Origin: Polycladospora coralii
Lineage (GTDB): Bacteria > Bacillota > Bacilli > Thermoactinomycetales > Thermoactinomycetaceae
Length of the DNA: 64,000 nucleotides
Assembly (NCBI RefSeq): GCF_014773435.2
Contig: NZ_JACXAG020000009.1
Coordinates: 1 to 64,000, forward strand
Direction of reading: 5' to 3'
Part shown: positions 35,450 through 42,808 of the stretch, one piece after another
Position numbering within the stretch: position 1 is the first letter of the stretch
How the letters are laid out: each line of letters opens with the position of its first letter
Notes under the pieces: generated by a model
Seen by the model: only the letters and a program-made list of their open reading frames with translations
Databases searched by the model: none
Told to the model about the DNA's origin: nothing
Translations under genes and position numbers: made by a program

Positions 35450-35846
35450 GCGACCGAAAGTCATGATATTTTATGATTCATTTTGTCCCCTTTGTTCGAA
35501 AAGCATGGGTGTCCTTGAAAAAATTGATAGGAGACATAAGTTTCAGTTTGAATCGATTAGAGACAGTATGATCTTGGAACAGTATAATATAAATAAAGAA
35601 GAAGCTGAAAAAAGGATGCACACCCTCCAACTCAAAGATCGAAAAATGGAAACAGGGATCTCTAGTATTCTAAGAATTATTAAACAGATCCCTCTTTTCT
35701 GGGTATTGGTCCCTTTTATACAGCTTTCGATTTGGGCAGGAGCGGGCCCTATTATTTATGATTGGTTAGCTCAACGCAGAACGATTCTTCCTATCGGAGG
35801 ATGCAAGGGAGACTCTTGTTCAATACCAAAGCAAAAAAGTAGGTGA
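35427..35846 (+). CDS. DCC-family thiol-disulfide oxidoreductase-like protein
   Basis: The protein has 139 residues. GGAAGGGTGG precedes the ATG, which overlaps the end of the HTTM frame. VMIFYDSFCPLCSKSMGVLEK holds the family's D-x-x-CxxC (C20/C23). A hydrophobic segment (about 90-115) follows, and a Cys pair in GGCKGDSC near the end. DCC proteins (DUF393) very often accompany HTTM proteins, as here, and are presumed to handle thiols in peptide maturation or redox coupling. The order HTTM, DCC and transglutaminase-like suggests one operon. Confidence 0.85.
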   Translation: MILNKSSKRPKVMIFYDSFCPLCSKSMGVLEKIDRRHKFQFESIRDSMILEQYNINKEEAEKRMHTLQLKDRKMETGISSILRIIKQIPLFWVLVPFIQLSIWAGAGPIIYDWLAQRRTILPIGGCKGDSCSIPKQKSR

Positions 35847-35847
35847 A

Positions 35848-37044
35848 GTGGTGAAAAAGGTTCATTATTCTTTTAAATACCAAAATGAAACTTCAGACTA
35901 TGTTCAGGTATGGTTAGCCAATCCTCCTAAAACAAATATACAATCCATAATATCAGAAGAAAAGGAAGTTCCTCACCAAGAATCTGTTGATACCATTGGG
36001 AACCGCATCAGTTACTATAAGTTAGCTCCAGGAGAAGAGATATATGCCTCTTATCATGTCGGAATACAGGGGGAAGTAGCTGAAAACACTCCTTTAACTA
36101 AGGAAGAAGAAAAAAGATACACACGCTCAACACCGATTATTCCTGTGAATGAAGACATAGAAAAAATGGCAGCAAGCTTCACGGAAAAAGCCTCTGACAA
36201 TAGGGAAAAAGCAAGGTTATTGTTTCAATACATGGTGAATCATTTTAAGTACAAATTCCCTGTCAAAGCTCGCGGTGTTGATCATTTCCTAAAATCCAAA
36301 AAAGGCGATTGTGGCGAGTACTCTTTCCTGTATGCTTCGCTTTGCCGTTCCTTAGGTATTCCTTGCCGTGTGATGGTCGGTGCCTTTGCCATGGGAAAGC
36401 ACCACGCTCACGTATGGAACGAGGTGTACTTGGAAGGCGGATGGGTCCCAGTGGATACGAGTATGGCCTACACGGTACGTAAACAGCTGTGGCGTTTCTT
36501 TTTTTCCTCCATTAGAACCTTACGCTGGCGAAAATACTTTGGCCAAACGGAAAAACAGAGGATCGTATTTTCAATTGATACTGAGCATGAACCTTCACCT
36601 GCCTATCCAAAAAGGGAGATGAGAGGGAGTCATCCTTACAAAACGTTCCCCCTTTCTGGAGAACCGTTTACATGGGGGAAAAGTTCACTCCATGGTACAA
36701 TTCCATACTTTCAGCCGATGTACCTCTATTATCAAGCAGAAAAACCATACAAATTGAAGTCCACAGAAGAAGCACTTGGTATCTGGGAAGTGGAGGAAAC
36801 AGCCAAACAGAAACGGTTACTGAACCTTAGGAAAATATCTGGTTATTTGGGCTTGTTACTTGCCTTTATCTTTCTATTTACCGGTTGGAAGATCGCAAGC
36901 ATTCTATTCCCATTTCCAGCCTTCGCTTATTGTCTAAGTTTTTGGGTGAGAAGGGAACGGATACTATTTTTCGCAGTTGCCTCGAGTTTTTTTGGTGTGA
37001 TTATTCTTTTAGTAAGCTTAGGTTTTCTTTCAGAGTTTATTTGA
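35848..37044 (+). CDS. Membrane-anchored transglutaminase-like protein
   Basis: About 398 residues from a GTG (a second GTG follows directly). AGGTGA overlaps the DCC stop. Residues about 110-210 form a transglutaminase-like cysteine-protease core with Cys155 (KKGDCGEYSFLYASLCRSLG), His188 (KHHAHVWNEV) and Asp203 (WVPVDTS), all present. Three hydrophobic helices (about 335-397) anchor the C-terminus, so the catalytic part could face either side. It could cleave or cross-link a peptide. The link to peptide processing is inferred from the HTTM/DCC neighbours. Confidence 0.85.
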   Translation: MVKKVHYSFKYQNETSDYVQVWLANPPKTNIQSIISEEKEVPHQESVDTIGNRISYYKLAPGEEIYASYHVGIQGEVAENTPLTKEEEKRYTRSTPIIPVNEDIEKMAASFTEKASDNREKARLLFQYMVNHFKYKFPVKARGVDHFLKSKKGDCGEYSFLYASLCRSLGIPCRVMVGAFAMGKHHAHVWNEVYLEGGWVPVDTSMAYTVRKQLWRFFFSSIRTLRWRKYFGQTEKQRIVFSIDTEHEPSPAYPKREMRGSHPYKTFPLSGEPFTWGKSSLHGTIPYFQPMYLYYQAEKPYKLKSTEEALGIWEVEETAKQKRLLNLRKISGYLGLLLAFIFLFTGWKIASILFPFPAFAYCLSFWVRRERILFFAVASSFFGVIILLVSLGFLSEFI

Positions 37045-37049
37045 ATTGG

Positions 37050-37077
37050 TGCCTTCCTCCCCTTTGGAGGGAAGGCA
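37050..37077 (+). terminator. Terminator of the DCC/transglutaminase-like operon
   Basis: TGCCTTCC (37050-37057) pairs with GGAAGGCA (37070-37077), followed by TTAATTAATTTTG. It lies 6 nt after the stop codon. Confidence 0.65.
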
Positions 37078-37396
37078 GTTAATTAATTTTGTTCTTATTA
37101 AGTATCCTTAACTACATTTAAAAGAATATTATGCAAAAAAAGATAAAGACTAGCAAAAATAGCTGAATTATAAACCTTAGCACATTTACTAATTGGGTAC
37201 CATCAAAGAGATGAAACTTCGCAGATAATAAATCTAAAAGAGTGAACCAAGTGAATGAAACGGTCTATCACGGTTGGGATTTGGCACTTCCTTCACACTT
37301 TAAGTACCGAAGAAACTTTCATTTGTTATTTTTGCATAGTGTACAATCGTTTTGTTTTATATACTGACGCAAATCTTTTTTATTAGGTCCTATTAA
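37078..37396. other. AT-rich spacer before the IS1182-type element
   Basis: No gene or clear repeat is seen between the terminator at 37050-37077 and the inverted repeat near 37397. Confidence 0.45.
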
Positions 37397-39170
37397 GGAT
37401 TCGCTCCCAAAAAGCCTATGATCCCATCATCCATGTAGGGACCACTTCGACGAATAACCGAAAAATGCAGGAATATAAAGAACCAAAAAACGAGGTAAGG
37501 CCACCTTAAGATGGTACTGGAGTGCCTGACGAATATTGTGGGCCTACATTTTAATCCGATCCACATCTTGGATCGGAGAAGCCCCCGAATTGGTAGGCGA
37601 TCAACTCCCCATGTTCTTCGTAATACCGAAGGTATTCCTTCAACTCCACCACGAAAACAAGCCAACGCTCGAGATTGCGGGCTTTGAAGTTTCGCTCGGG
37701 TAAGCGCAGCGATTCGCTGCTTATCCGTAAACCGAAGACGCATCAGTTCTTTTCCTTCTACAATCGGACATTTGACTTGCAGAGGGCAACCTTTACAGTC
37801 TGCTTTGGTCTACTTTGCTATATAAACTCCTTTGGAGGGACGGTATTCTGTATAAAGAGGTTCTTTCCACCCAGGACATTGAGTAATACGATTTTATTGA
37901 TCCATCACAAAATGATCAACAGGGATTTGTTGCTTTATACAAGTTCCTCCTGTCATATTGGTAACGTGAAATTCAACTTGCTTTTCTTTGGCTTTTTTTA
38001 GCGTTTCCACACGATCATAAGCGCCGTCACACACTAAAGTGTGGAGGGATTCCATTAAAGGATGATGAGTCACAAAATCTTCACCGAAGGCTTGATCGAT
38101 GTAGCAGTTTGCTTTTACATCGTAATGAAGAAGAAGACCTACATTTTTATCACGGTCTCGGATTTCAAGAAAATTTAGGGTATAGCCGACAGAAGTTGTA
38201 TTTCCTTTCTTGCGGAAAGTAGCATCGGGATCTGAAGGATTATTCAAATTCCCTGAAGGGAGTTCGTTTCCACGAAGTGGAATACGCGTCCCTTCCTCTG
38301 TTTCAACTGTCTGCTCTTCTATTAAGCGAGCAAGATGTGTAAAAGCTTCGGTCTCCTTACCCTGATCACTAGATTTCATTAAATGATATAGTGCAAGGGA
38401 TTGTTCTAAGAGAAAATCGGTACGGGTCTGGGTTTCGTCCATATGTAGACGATAAAGCATTTCTTTTTGATGAGAAGGTTTTAAATAGGCTTGATAGGTT
38501 TCGGGAATATCTATCCCATCCAGAGTGTTCATTGCCCGTACCATATTTCGGTTCACCGTGTAGATCAATTCAATTCGGGACATTTTCTTGCAATTACTGG
38601 ATATTAACATGGAGTCCATTCGCCCGAAGGATCGGTCCAACTGGATCGATTCAGCAAGATGTTCAGACAAAAAAGCGATCTCTTCTCCAAGGAGATCTCG
38701 TCCCGTTTGAACTTCGTATGTAAGGAGTCTTTTACGAAAATGCGTGAGCGTGTTGATACAGATTCGTTCCGAATCAATATTTTCAATTCCCAAGGCGTGA
38801 TCAAAGCGGTAATCAATGTAGAAAGCGTCTATTAACGCCTCGTCGGTTAGTTGGTTGAGTTCTTTCAAGATCAATAGGCTGACCATAGTCTGTACAGGAA
38901 CATTGGGGCGACTGTATTTTTCGCTGTATAAAACAGCGAAACGTTCTTCTCGAATAGCGAGGAATATATGTTCAAAAAAAGAGCTTGCCCAACTATTTTC
39001 TAATCTTTTTTTCATGGCTTCAGAGTAGCCATAATACGGACCGAATAAATTTTTCTGTTGGTGTGTTTTTCCCTTTTTGAACATGATTCCCTCATCCTTT
39101 TATCTAGATTTCCTATGTTTTTATTATAGCGTTCTTTTAGGTCTTTGAGGACCTTTTTGGGGGCGAATCG
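37397..39170 (-). mobile_element. Decayed IS1182-family insertion sequence
   Basis: Terminal inverted repeats GATTCGCTCCCAAAAAG (37398-37414) and the complement of 39153-39169 (GATTCGCCCCCAAAAAG) match at 16 of 17 positions. They bound a single transposase gene read leftward. The length of about 1.77 kb fits the family. No target duplication could be confirmed by eye. Confidence 0.8.
37440..39084 (-). pseudogene. IS1182-family transposase, broken
   Basis: The first 396 codons are intact (39084 to 37894): FAVLYSEKYSRPNVPVQTMVSL, LQDRSFGRMDSMLISSN-like (IQLDRSFGRMDSMLISSN), and VCDGAYDRVETL from the DDE core. A TAA then interrupts. The same frame goes on (NRITQCPGWKEPLYTEYRPS) past a TAG to CKGCPLQVKCPIVEGKELM, then FRGGVEGIPSVLRRTWGVDR. 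A frameshift near 37545 leads into AHNIRQALQYHLKVALPRF. Two stops and one shift make it inactive. The DDE transposase would have moved the element by cut-and-paste. Confidence 0.85.
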
Positions 39171-39770
39171 AAGTTTAGAAGTTCTATAAACAAAAATTTT
39201 CATAATTAGAAAAATAATTAAAATAACCTGCTAAAATTTATGAACCGAAGAAAATTCTCTATCTATCAGCATTTTCACTCTTCATCCTTCAATCAACACA
39301 GACTATATGTGGAGGTTGGTTATTTTGAATTTTAAATACATCTAATCTATCTCTACAACCCTACGCAAATTTTTGCGGTCTACCTGTTTCCTCAATAAAT
39401 AAAAATAAGGATTTTCAAGGTTAAAAGGTACTGCCAGAAATCAGGTAGAAAATCCTCCAACCTTGGAATTCCTTTATTTATCAATGCTTTGGATAGACCT
39501 TATTTCTCCACCCTTGACATCAAGCTAACACACTCAACGTGTAACATACTTGAAAATGCGTCGAGTGTCTGGATGTATATGCTATCAAATCTGCCCACTA
39601 AAATGTATACCTCAATCCTTATGTAAAACTCTTATCCATATCTTTTAACATTTAATCCTGCGTAAACGTAAGACCCGGGGGGTCAAAAAATCCCCCGAAC
39701 CAATAGTCCGAGGGAACATAGTACACACTCGAATATTCAACTTAAATACACCAAACCTATTGATACCTAG
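39171..39770. other. Gene-free region with several inverted repeats
   Basis: No gene is seen. Features include CTACCTG-TTTC (from about 39380) pairing with GAAAT-CAGGTAG. Inside it AGGATTTTC pairs with GAAAATCCT just beyond. A hairpin of ACACTCAACG/CGTCGAGTGT lies near 39531-39570. On the minus strand a GGGGGATTTTTTGACCCCC-like stem near 39676-39696 probably ends rlmD transcription. The first group may be a small dead repeat element. Confidence 0.4.
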
Positions 39771-41156
39771 CTATTTCAACTCTATCAACGCCACGCACTC
39801 CACATGGGCCGTTTGCGGAAACATATCAAGTGGTACGATTCGCTTCACTTCAAAACCGGCCTCCAGTAGGTATTTACTATCTTTAGCCAGTGTAGAGGGG
39901 TTACATGACACATAAATAAAGCGTGGCAATTTAAGTTGAACCAAAGTGTCTAGAAATTCCTGTGCTAAGCCCGTTCGTGGCGGATCAGCTATAACCAGAT
40001 CAGGCTGTAGCCCATCCTTTACCCACTGTGGTAGCAACGTTTCTGCTTTCCCCGCATGAAAGGTCGCATTTGTAATATCGTTTAACGTGGCGTTTTCCTT
40101 GGCATCTGTAATGGCTTCTGAAACCGTATCCATTCCGATAACTTGTTTCGCTTCTTTGGCTAACCATAAACCAATTGTACCTACACCGCAGTAGGCATCT
40201 ACAACTGTTTCCTTCCCTGTCAAGGCAGCCACATGACTAATCTCTTCATATAGGCGTTTTGTTTGAAGCGGATTGAGCTGAAAGAAGGCACGTGGAGACA
40301 AACGATAGGTGAGATCACCTAGCTTTTCTGTTAACTTCTCTTCTCCCCACAATATCCGATTATTTTCTCCCATGACCAAGGAGGTTTCATCTGGGTTATG
40401 ATTTAAATAGATGCTTTTAACTTGTGGAAGTTGCGTCCGCATCGCATGGATGAGCGCTTCTTCCTGCTCTAGTTTTGCAACGCGTGAAACAAAAGTAAAT
40501 TGTACTTCTTCAGTTGCAAATGAGATACGTGCCACTAAGTAACGTAAAGCACCACGATGCTTCTTCTCATCATAGATCGGGATTTTTAATTGCTCTACAA
40601 TCTTTCTCGCTTCCTCTAACACATGATTTAATACGGGATGTTGCACCATACAATCGTCAATTTCAACCAGATCATGGGATTGAGGTGCGTAAATTCCCAT
40701 TCGCACACGATGCTTATCTTTTACGAGTGGGAGTTGTGCTTTATTTCGGTAACCCCAGGGCTCTGACATACGTATGGTCTTCTCGAGTGGCAATTCCTCT
40801 AATCCAGTATAACGATTAAATGCTTCTTCAATTTGCTCTCGTTTTAAGCGGGCTTGCATCCGCTTATCAATATGTTGCAATTGGCAACCACCACATGTGG
40901 TATATACCGAACACGCTGGCTCAATCCGATACGCCGACTTCTTTTTTAATTTCAATGTCTTTGCTTTGGCAAATTTACGATTCACTTCCGAGATACGAAC
41001 TAACAGTTCTTCACCCGGAATAGCGCCATCCACAAATACAACTTGTTTTTGAATAAATCCTACCCCTTCTCCATTAATCCCAAGTGAACGAATTCGAATC
41101 GGGACCACTTCGCCTTTTTTTAACTTGATCTGTTTTTGTGCCTGTTTTCCCATCAT
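39771..41156 (-). CDS. rlmD: 23S rRNA (uracil-5-)-methyltransferase, RlmD/RlmCD type
   Basis: The protein has 461 residues. The N-terminal TRAM domain (about 10-65: GEVVPIRIRSLGINGEGVGFI) is followed by a Fe-S cluster motif CSVYTTCGGCQLQH and a later cysteine. The SAM-methyltransferase core has AFFQLNPLQTKRLYEE, VVDAYCGVGTIGLWLA, VIADPPRTGL and the catalytic Cys in FIYVSCNPSTLAKD. It methylates U747 and/or U1939 of 23S rRNA. The B. subtilis homologue RlmCD (YefA) does both. GGAAGAG precedes two adjacent ATGs, so the start could be 41153. Confidence 0.9.
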   Translation of the reverse strand: MMGKQAQKQIKLKKGEVVPIRIRSLGINGEGVGFIQKQVVFVDGAIPGEELLVRISEVNRKFAKAKTLKLKKKSAYRIEPACSVYTTCGGCQLQHIDKRMQARLKREQIEEAFNRYTGLEELPLEKTIRMSEPWGYRNKAQLPLVKDKHRVRMGIYAPQSHDLVEIDDCMVQHPVLNHVLEEARKIVEQLKIPIYDEKKHRGALRYLVARISFATEEVQFTFVSRVAKLEQEEALIHAMRTQLPQVKSIYLNHNPDETSLVMGENNRILWGEEKLTEKLGDLTYRLSPRAFFQLNPLQTKRLYEEISHVAALTGKETVVDAYCGVGTIGLWLAKEAKQVIGMDTVSEAITDAKENATLNDITNATFHAGKAETLLPQWVKDGLQPDLVIADPPRTGLAQEFLDTLVQLKLPRFIYVSCNPSTLAKDSKYLLEAGFEVKRIVPLDMFPQTAHVECVALIELK

Positions 41157-41370
41157 ATCTCTTCCTATCTTGAACCTACTTATTCCGTTTCATTTTTCTT
41201 ATCCTATCATAACAGAGAAAAACATCTATGTAATGTCCCAGCTTCAAGACATTTTGATCTGAAAATTTACATTTGTACTTGATCGTAATATACCCAAATT
41301 TGCTTCGTAATCAGTTATGCTAGTTACAAGAAGTACGATCAGATAAGCAATATAAAATTGAGGTGAAATA

Positions 41371-41601
41371 TTGTTAGAAAATTGCATTAAAAAAGTAAAA
41401 GCAACTACATCACACTTGACCATCGAACAAAAGAAAAGGCTACAGATAGAAGTGTTGATTCGTTTACTTGATAAGATAGGAGACCACCAAATTGAACCGT
41501 TGCAAGATGATTTAAATGAGGGGATGACATTACTACAAGATGCATCTAATCATTTTGAAAAAAAGATATTCAGGCTTATCTGCTTAAATTTAAACAAATA
41601 A
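41371..41601 (+). CDS. Small unknown protein, reading frame probably shifted at an A7 run
   Basis: The start is TTG, with GAGGTGAAATA before it. The 76-residue helical frame reads LTIEQKKRLQIEVLIRLLDK and more. After HFEKK, at a run of seven A (about 41560), the other frame continues coherently as DIQAYLLKFKQIKKKVQKKL-GYIERG and runs into the next gene. The natural product is thus probably longer (about 100 residues). The shift may be a real mutation, a sequencing error or slippage on A7. No family is recognised. Confidence 0.5.
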   Translation: MLENCIKKVKATTSHLTIEQKKRLQIEVLIRLLDKIGDHQIEPLQDDLNEGMTLLQDASNHFEKKIFRLICLNLNK

Positions 41602-41643
41602 AAAAGAAAGTACAAAAAAAACTCGGTTATATAGAAAGAGGCT

Positions 41644-41826
41644 TTGATAACGCAATATTATGGGATGTGGCTAGGGGCGGGTGTTGCTATCGGTACTAGC
41701 CTTGGTGTGGCGATTGATCATATTGGAATAGGTACGGGAATGGGAATCAGTATCGGTTTTTTGTTGGGGATGCAGATCGGAAGAATGGAAGAAAAGAAGG
41801 CAGAAAGTAAAGGAATAATCTATTAA
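41644..41826 (+). CDS. Small Gly-rich membrane protein
   Basis: 60 residues from a TTG start with AGAGG close before it. It has two hydrophobic Gly-zipper stretches (GMWLGAGVAIGTSLGVAID, GTGMGISIGFLLGMQIG) and a charged tail. Short proteins of this glycine-zipper type are common in Bacillales, where their role is unknown. It lies right after the frame-shifted small gene and may be in one transcript with it. Confidence 0.55.
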   Translation: MITQYYGMWLGAGVAIGTSLGVAIDHIGIGTGMGISIGFLLGMQIGRMEEKKAESKGIIY

Positions 41827-41895
41827 TTGTAATATTGAAACCATCTACCTTCGTCTAATAGCCCGCTTCACTAAAATTGATCAAGATGACTTTAC

Positions 41896-42276
41896 TTACA
41901 CCCAATTTTCATACTGTTCTTTAATTTTATCACTTATAATTAAACCTTTCTGTGCAGGCACTGGACATTCTCGGTTATATTGCTTAATTTTGGTGTTAAT
42001 CCGATCTGTACGAATATGCAACTGATCTGGTGAAAGATATTTTAACCGTTTAATCACCTGTGCGATTTCATCTCTTATTTCATGTTGCAGTTTAAGCCAT
42101 GGTCGGAGATATTTAGCCTCTTTTAAAACTTCGTGAAAAACATCTTTTTCATAATATGACTTCGGAATCGGTTTTCCATGACCGGGCAAATGATCAAAAT
42201 CACCTTTTGCATGGTGATTCTTAAAGATCTCATCCATTAAATCTCCAGAAACAGGCTGTTTACGATCTTTGGTCAT
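41896..42276 (-). CDS. DUF1992 (DnaJC28-conserved-domain) protein
   Basis: The protein has 126 residues. The N-terminal block DEIFKNHHAKGDFDHLPGHGKPIP is the core motif of the DUF1992 / DnaJ homologue subfamily C member 28 domain (PF09350), and the rest is helical. AAGGAGGTTA precedes the ATG. It has no J-domain. The function is unknown and its location is cytosolic. It is convergent with the small plus-strand genes and divergent from the retron. Confidence 0.85.
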   Translation of the reverse strand: MTKDRKQPVSGDLMDEIFKNHHAKGDFDHLPGHGKPIPKSYYEKDVFHEVLKEAKYLRPWLKLQHEIRDEIAQVIKRLKYLSPDQLHIRTDRINTKIKQYNRECPVPAQKGLIISDKIKEQYENWV

Positions 42277-42489
42277 TAACCTTCCTCCTTGTTTATCGTT
42301 TATTTTGGAGTCTACAGGCTTGACAAAACTGTACGAATTACACCTTTATTTTAATTCTCCTATTCATGTAACGCTACAAATATTTATGATCATTCACTAA
42401 ATCACCTTATAAGGTTCCAAATTGATTTATCTCATTTTTTATTCTCGATACACTTTTATTATATTTAAAAATAAACTGAAGAAAATAGA

Positions 42490-42518
42490 TAGACTATGAA
42501 TAGAGAATTCGTTATAAT
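42490..42518 (+). promoter_or_regulatory. Promoter of the retron non-coding RNA
   Basis: TAGACT (42490-42495), a 17-nt spacer and a perfect TATAAT (42513-42518). The predicted start of transcription near 42525 lies about 10 nt before the a1 arm. Confidence 0.7.
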
Positions 42519-42535
42519 AATAATATCATTCTTTT

Positions 42536-42756
42536 GAGCATCATTGATTTAGCTTTTTGCATGGCGATACGCCATGCTTGATGTGACGTATACAATCCGT
42601 CACCCGTCTCCGCTTGATTAGTCAGGATCCCCTACTAGAGGGTGCATTCTATCCTGACTAATGAGGCGTAGCCTCGGCAAGAATGCACCCTCTAGTAGGG
42701 GATCCTGTCCAGTGGCGAAAACGACTCCAAAGTGTTTTAGTAAATCAATGATGCTC
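42536..42756 (+). ncRNA. msr-msd: Retron msr-msd RNA
   Basis: The ends are perfectly complementary over 16 bp: a1 GAGCATCATTGATTTA (42536-42551) and a2 at 42741-42756. AGC follows a1, and G42552 is the candidate branching guanosine. The msr part has two stems, GCATGGC/GCCATGC (42559-42577) and GTGACG/CGTCAC (42583-42603). The msd part has a perfect 28-bp stem (42623-42650 with 42680-42707) capped by GAGGC/GCCTC. A competing 12-bp stem (42617-42628 with 42651-42662) uses the same left arm. It would be copied by the RT at 47056 into branched RNA-DNA. A promoter precedes it and a terminator follows. Confidence 0.9.
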
Positions 42757-42759
42757 TTT

Positions 42760-42795
42760 GCCTGACCCATTCGGTCAGGCTTTATTTTATTTTTA
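42760..42795 (+). terminator. Intrinsic terminator between retron RNA and the protein genes
   Basis: GCCTGACC (42760-42767) and GGTCAGGC (42773-42780) form an 8-bp stem followed by TTTATTTTATTTTT. It would end most transcripts as free retron RNA and let a fraction read through into the three genes. Confidence 0.85.
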
Positions 42796-42808
42796 AGGAG
42801 GTTATCAT

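Noticed and set aside
39380-39450. Nested inverted repeat as a riboswitch or T-box
   Set aside because: No conserved riboswitch or T-box core is seen, and it does not precede a gene. More likely a dead repeat.
42609-42710. Long perfect inverted repeat read as a MITE or IS end
   Set aside because: The a1/a2 ends, msr stems, AGC after a1, nearby promoter and downstream RT explain it better as the msd stem.
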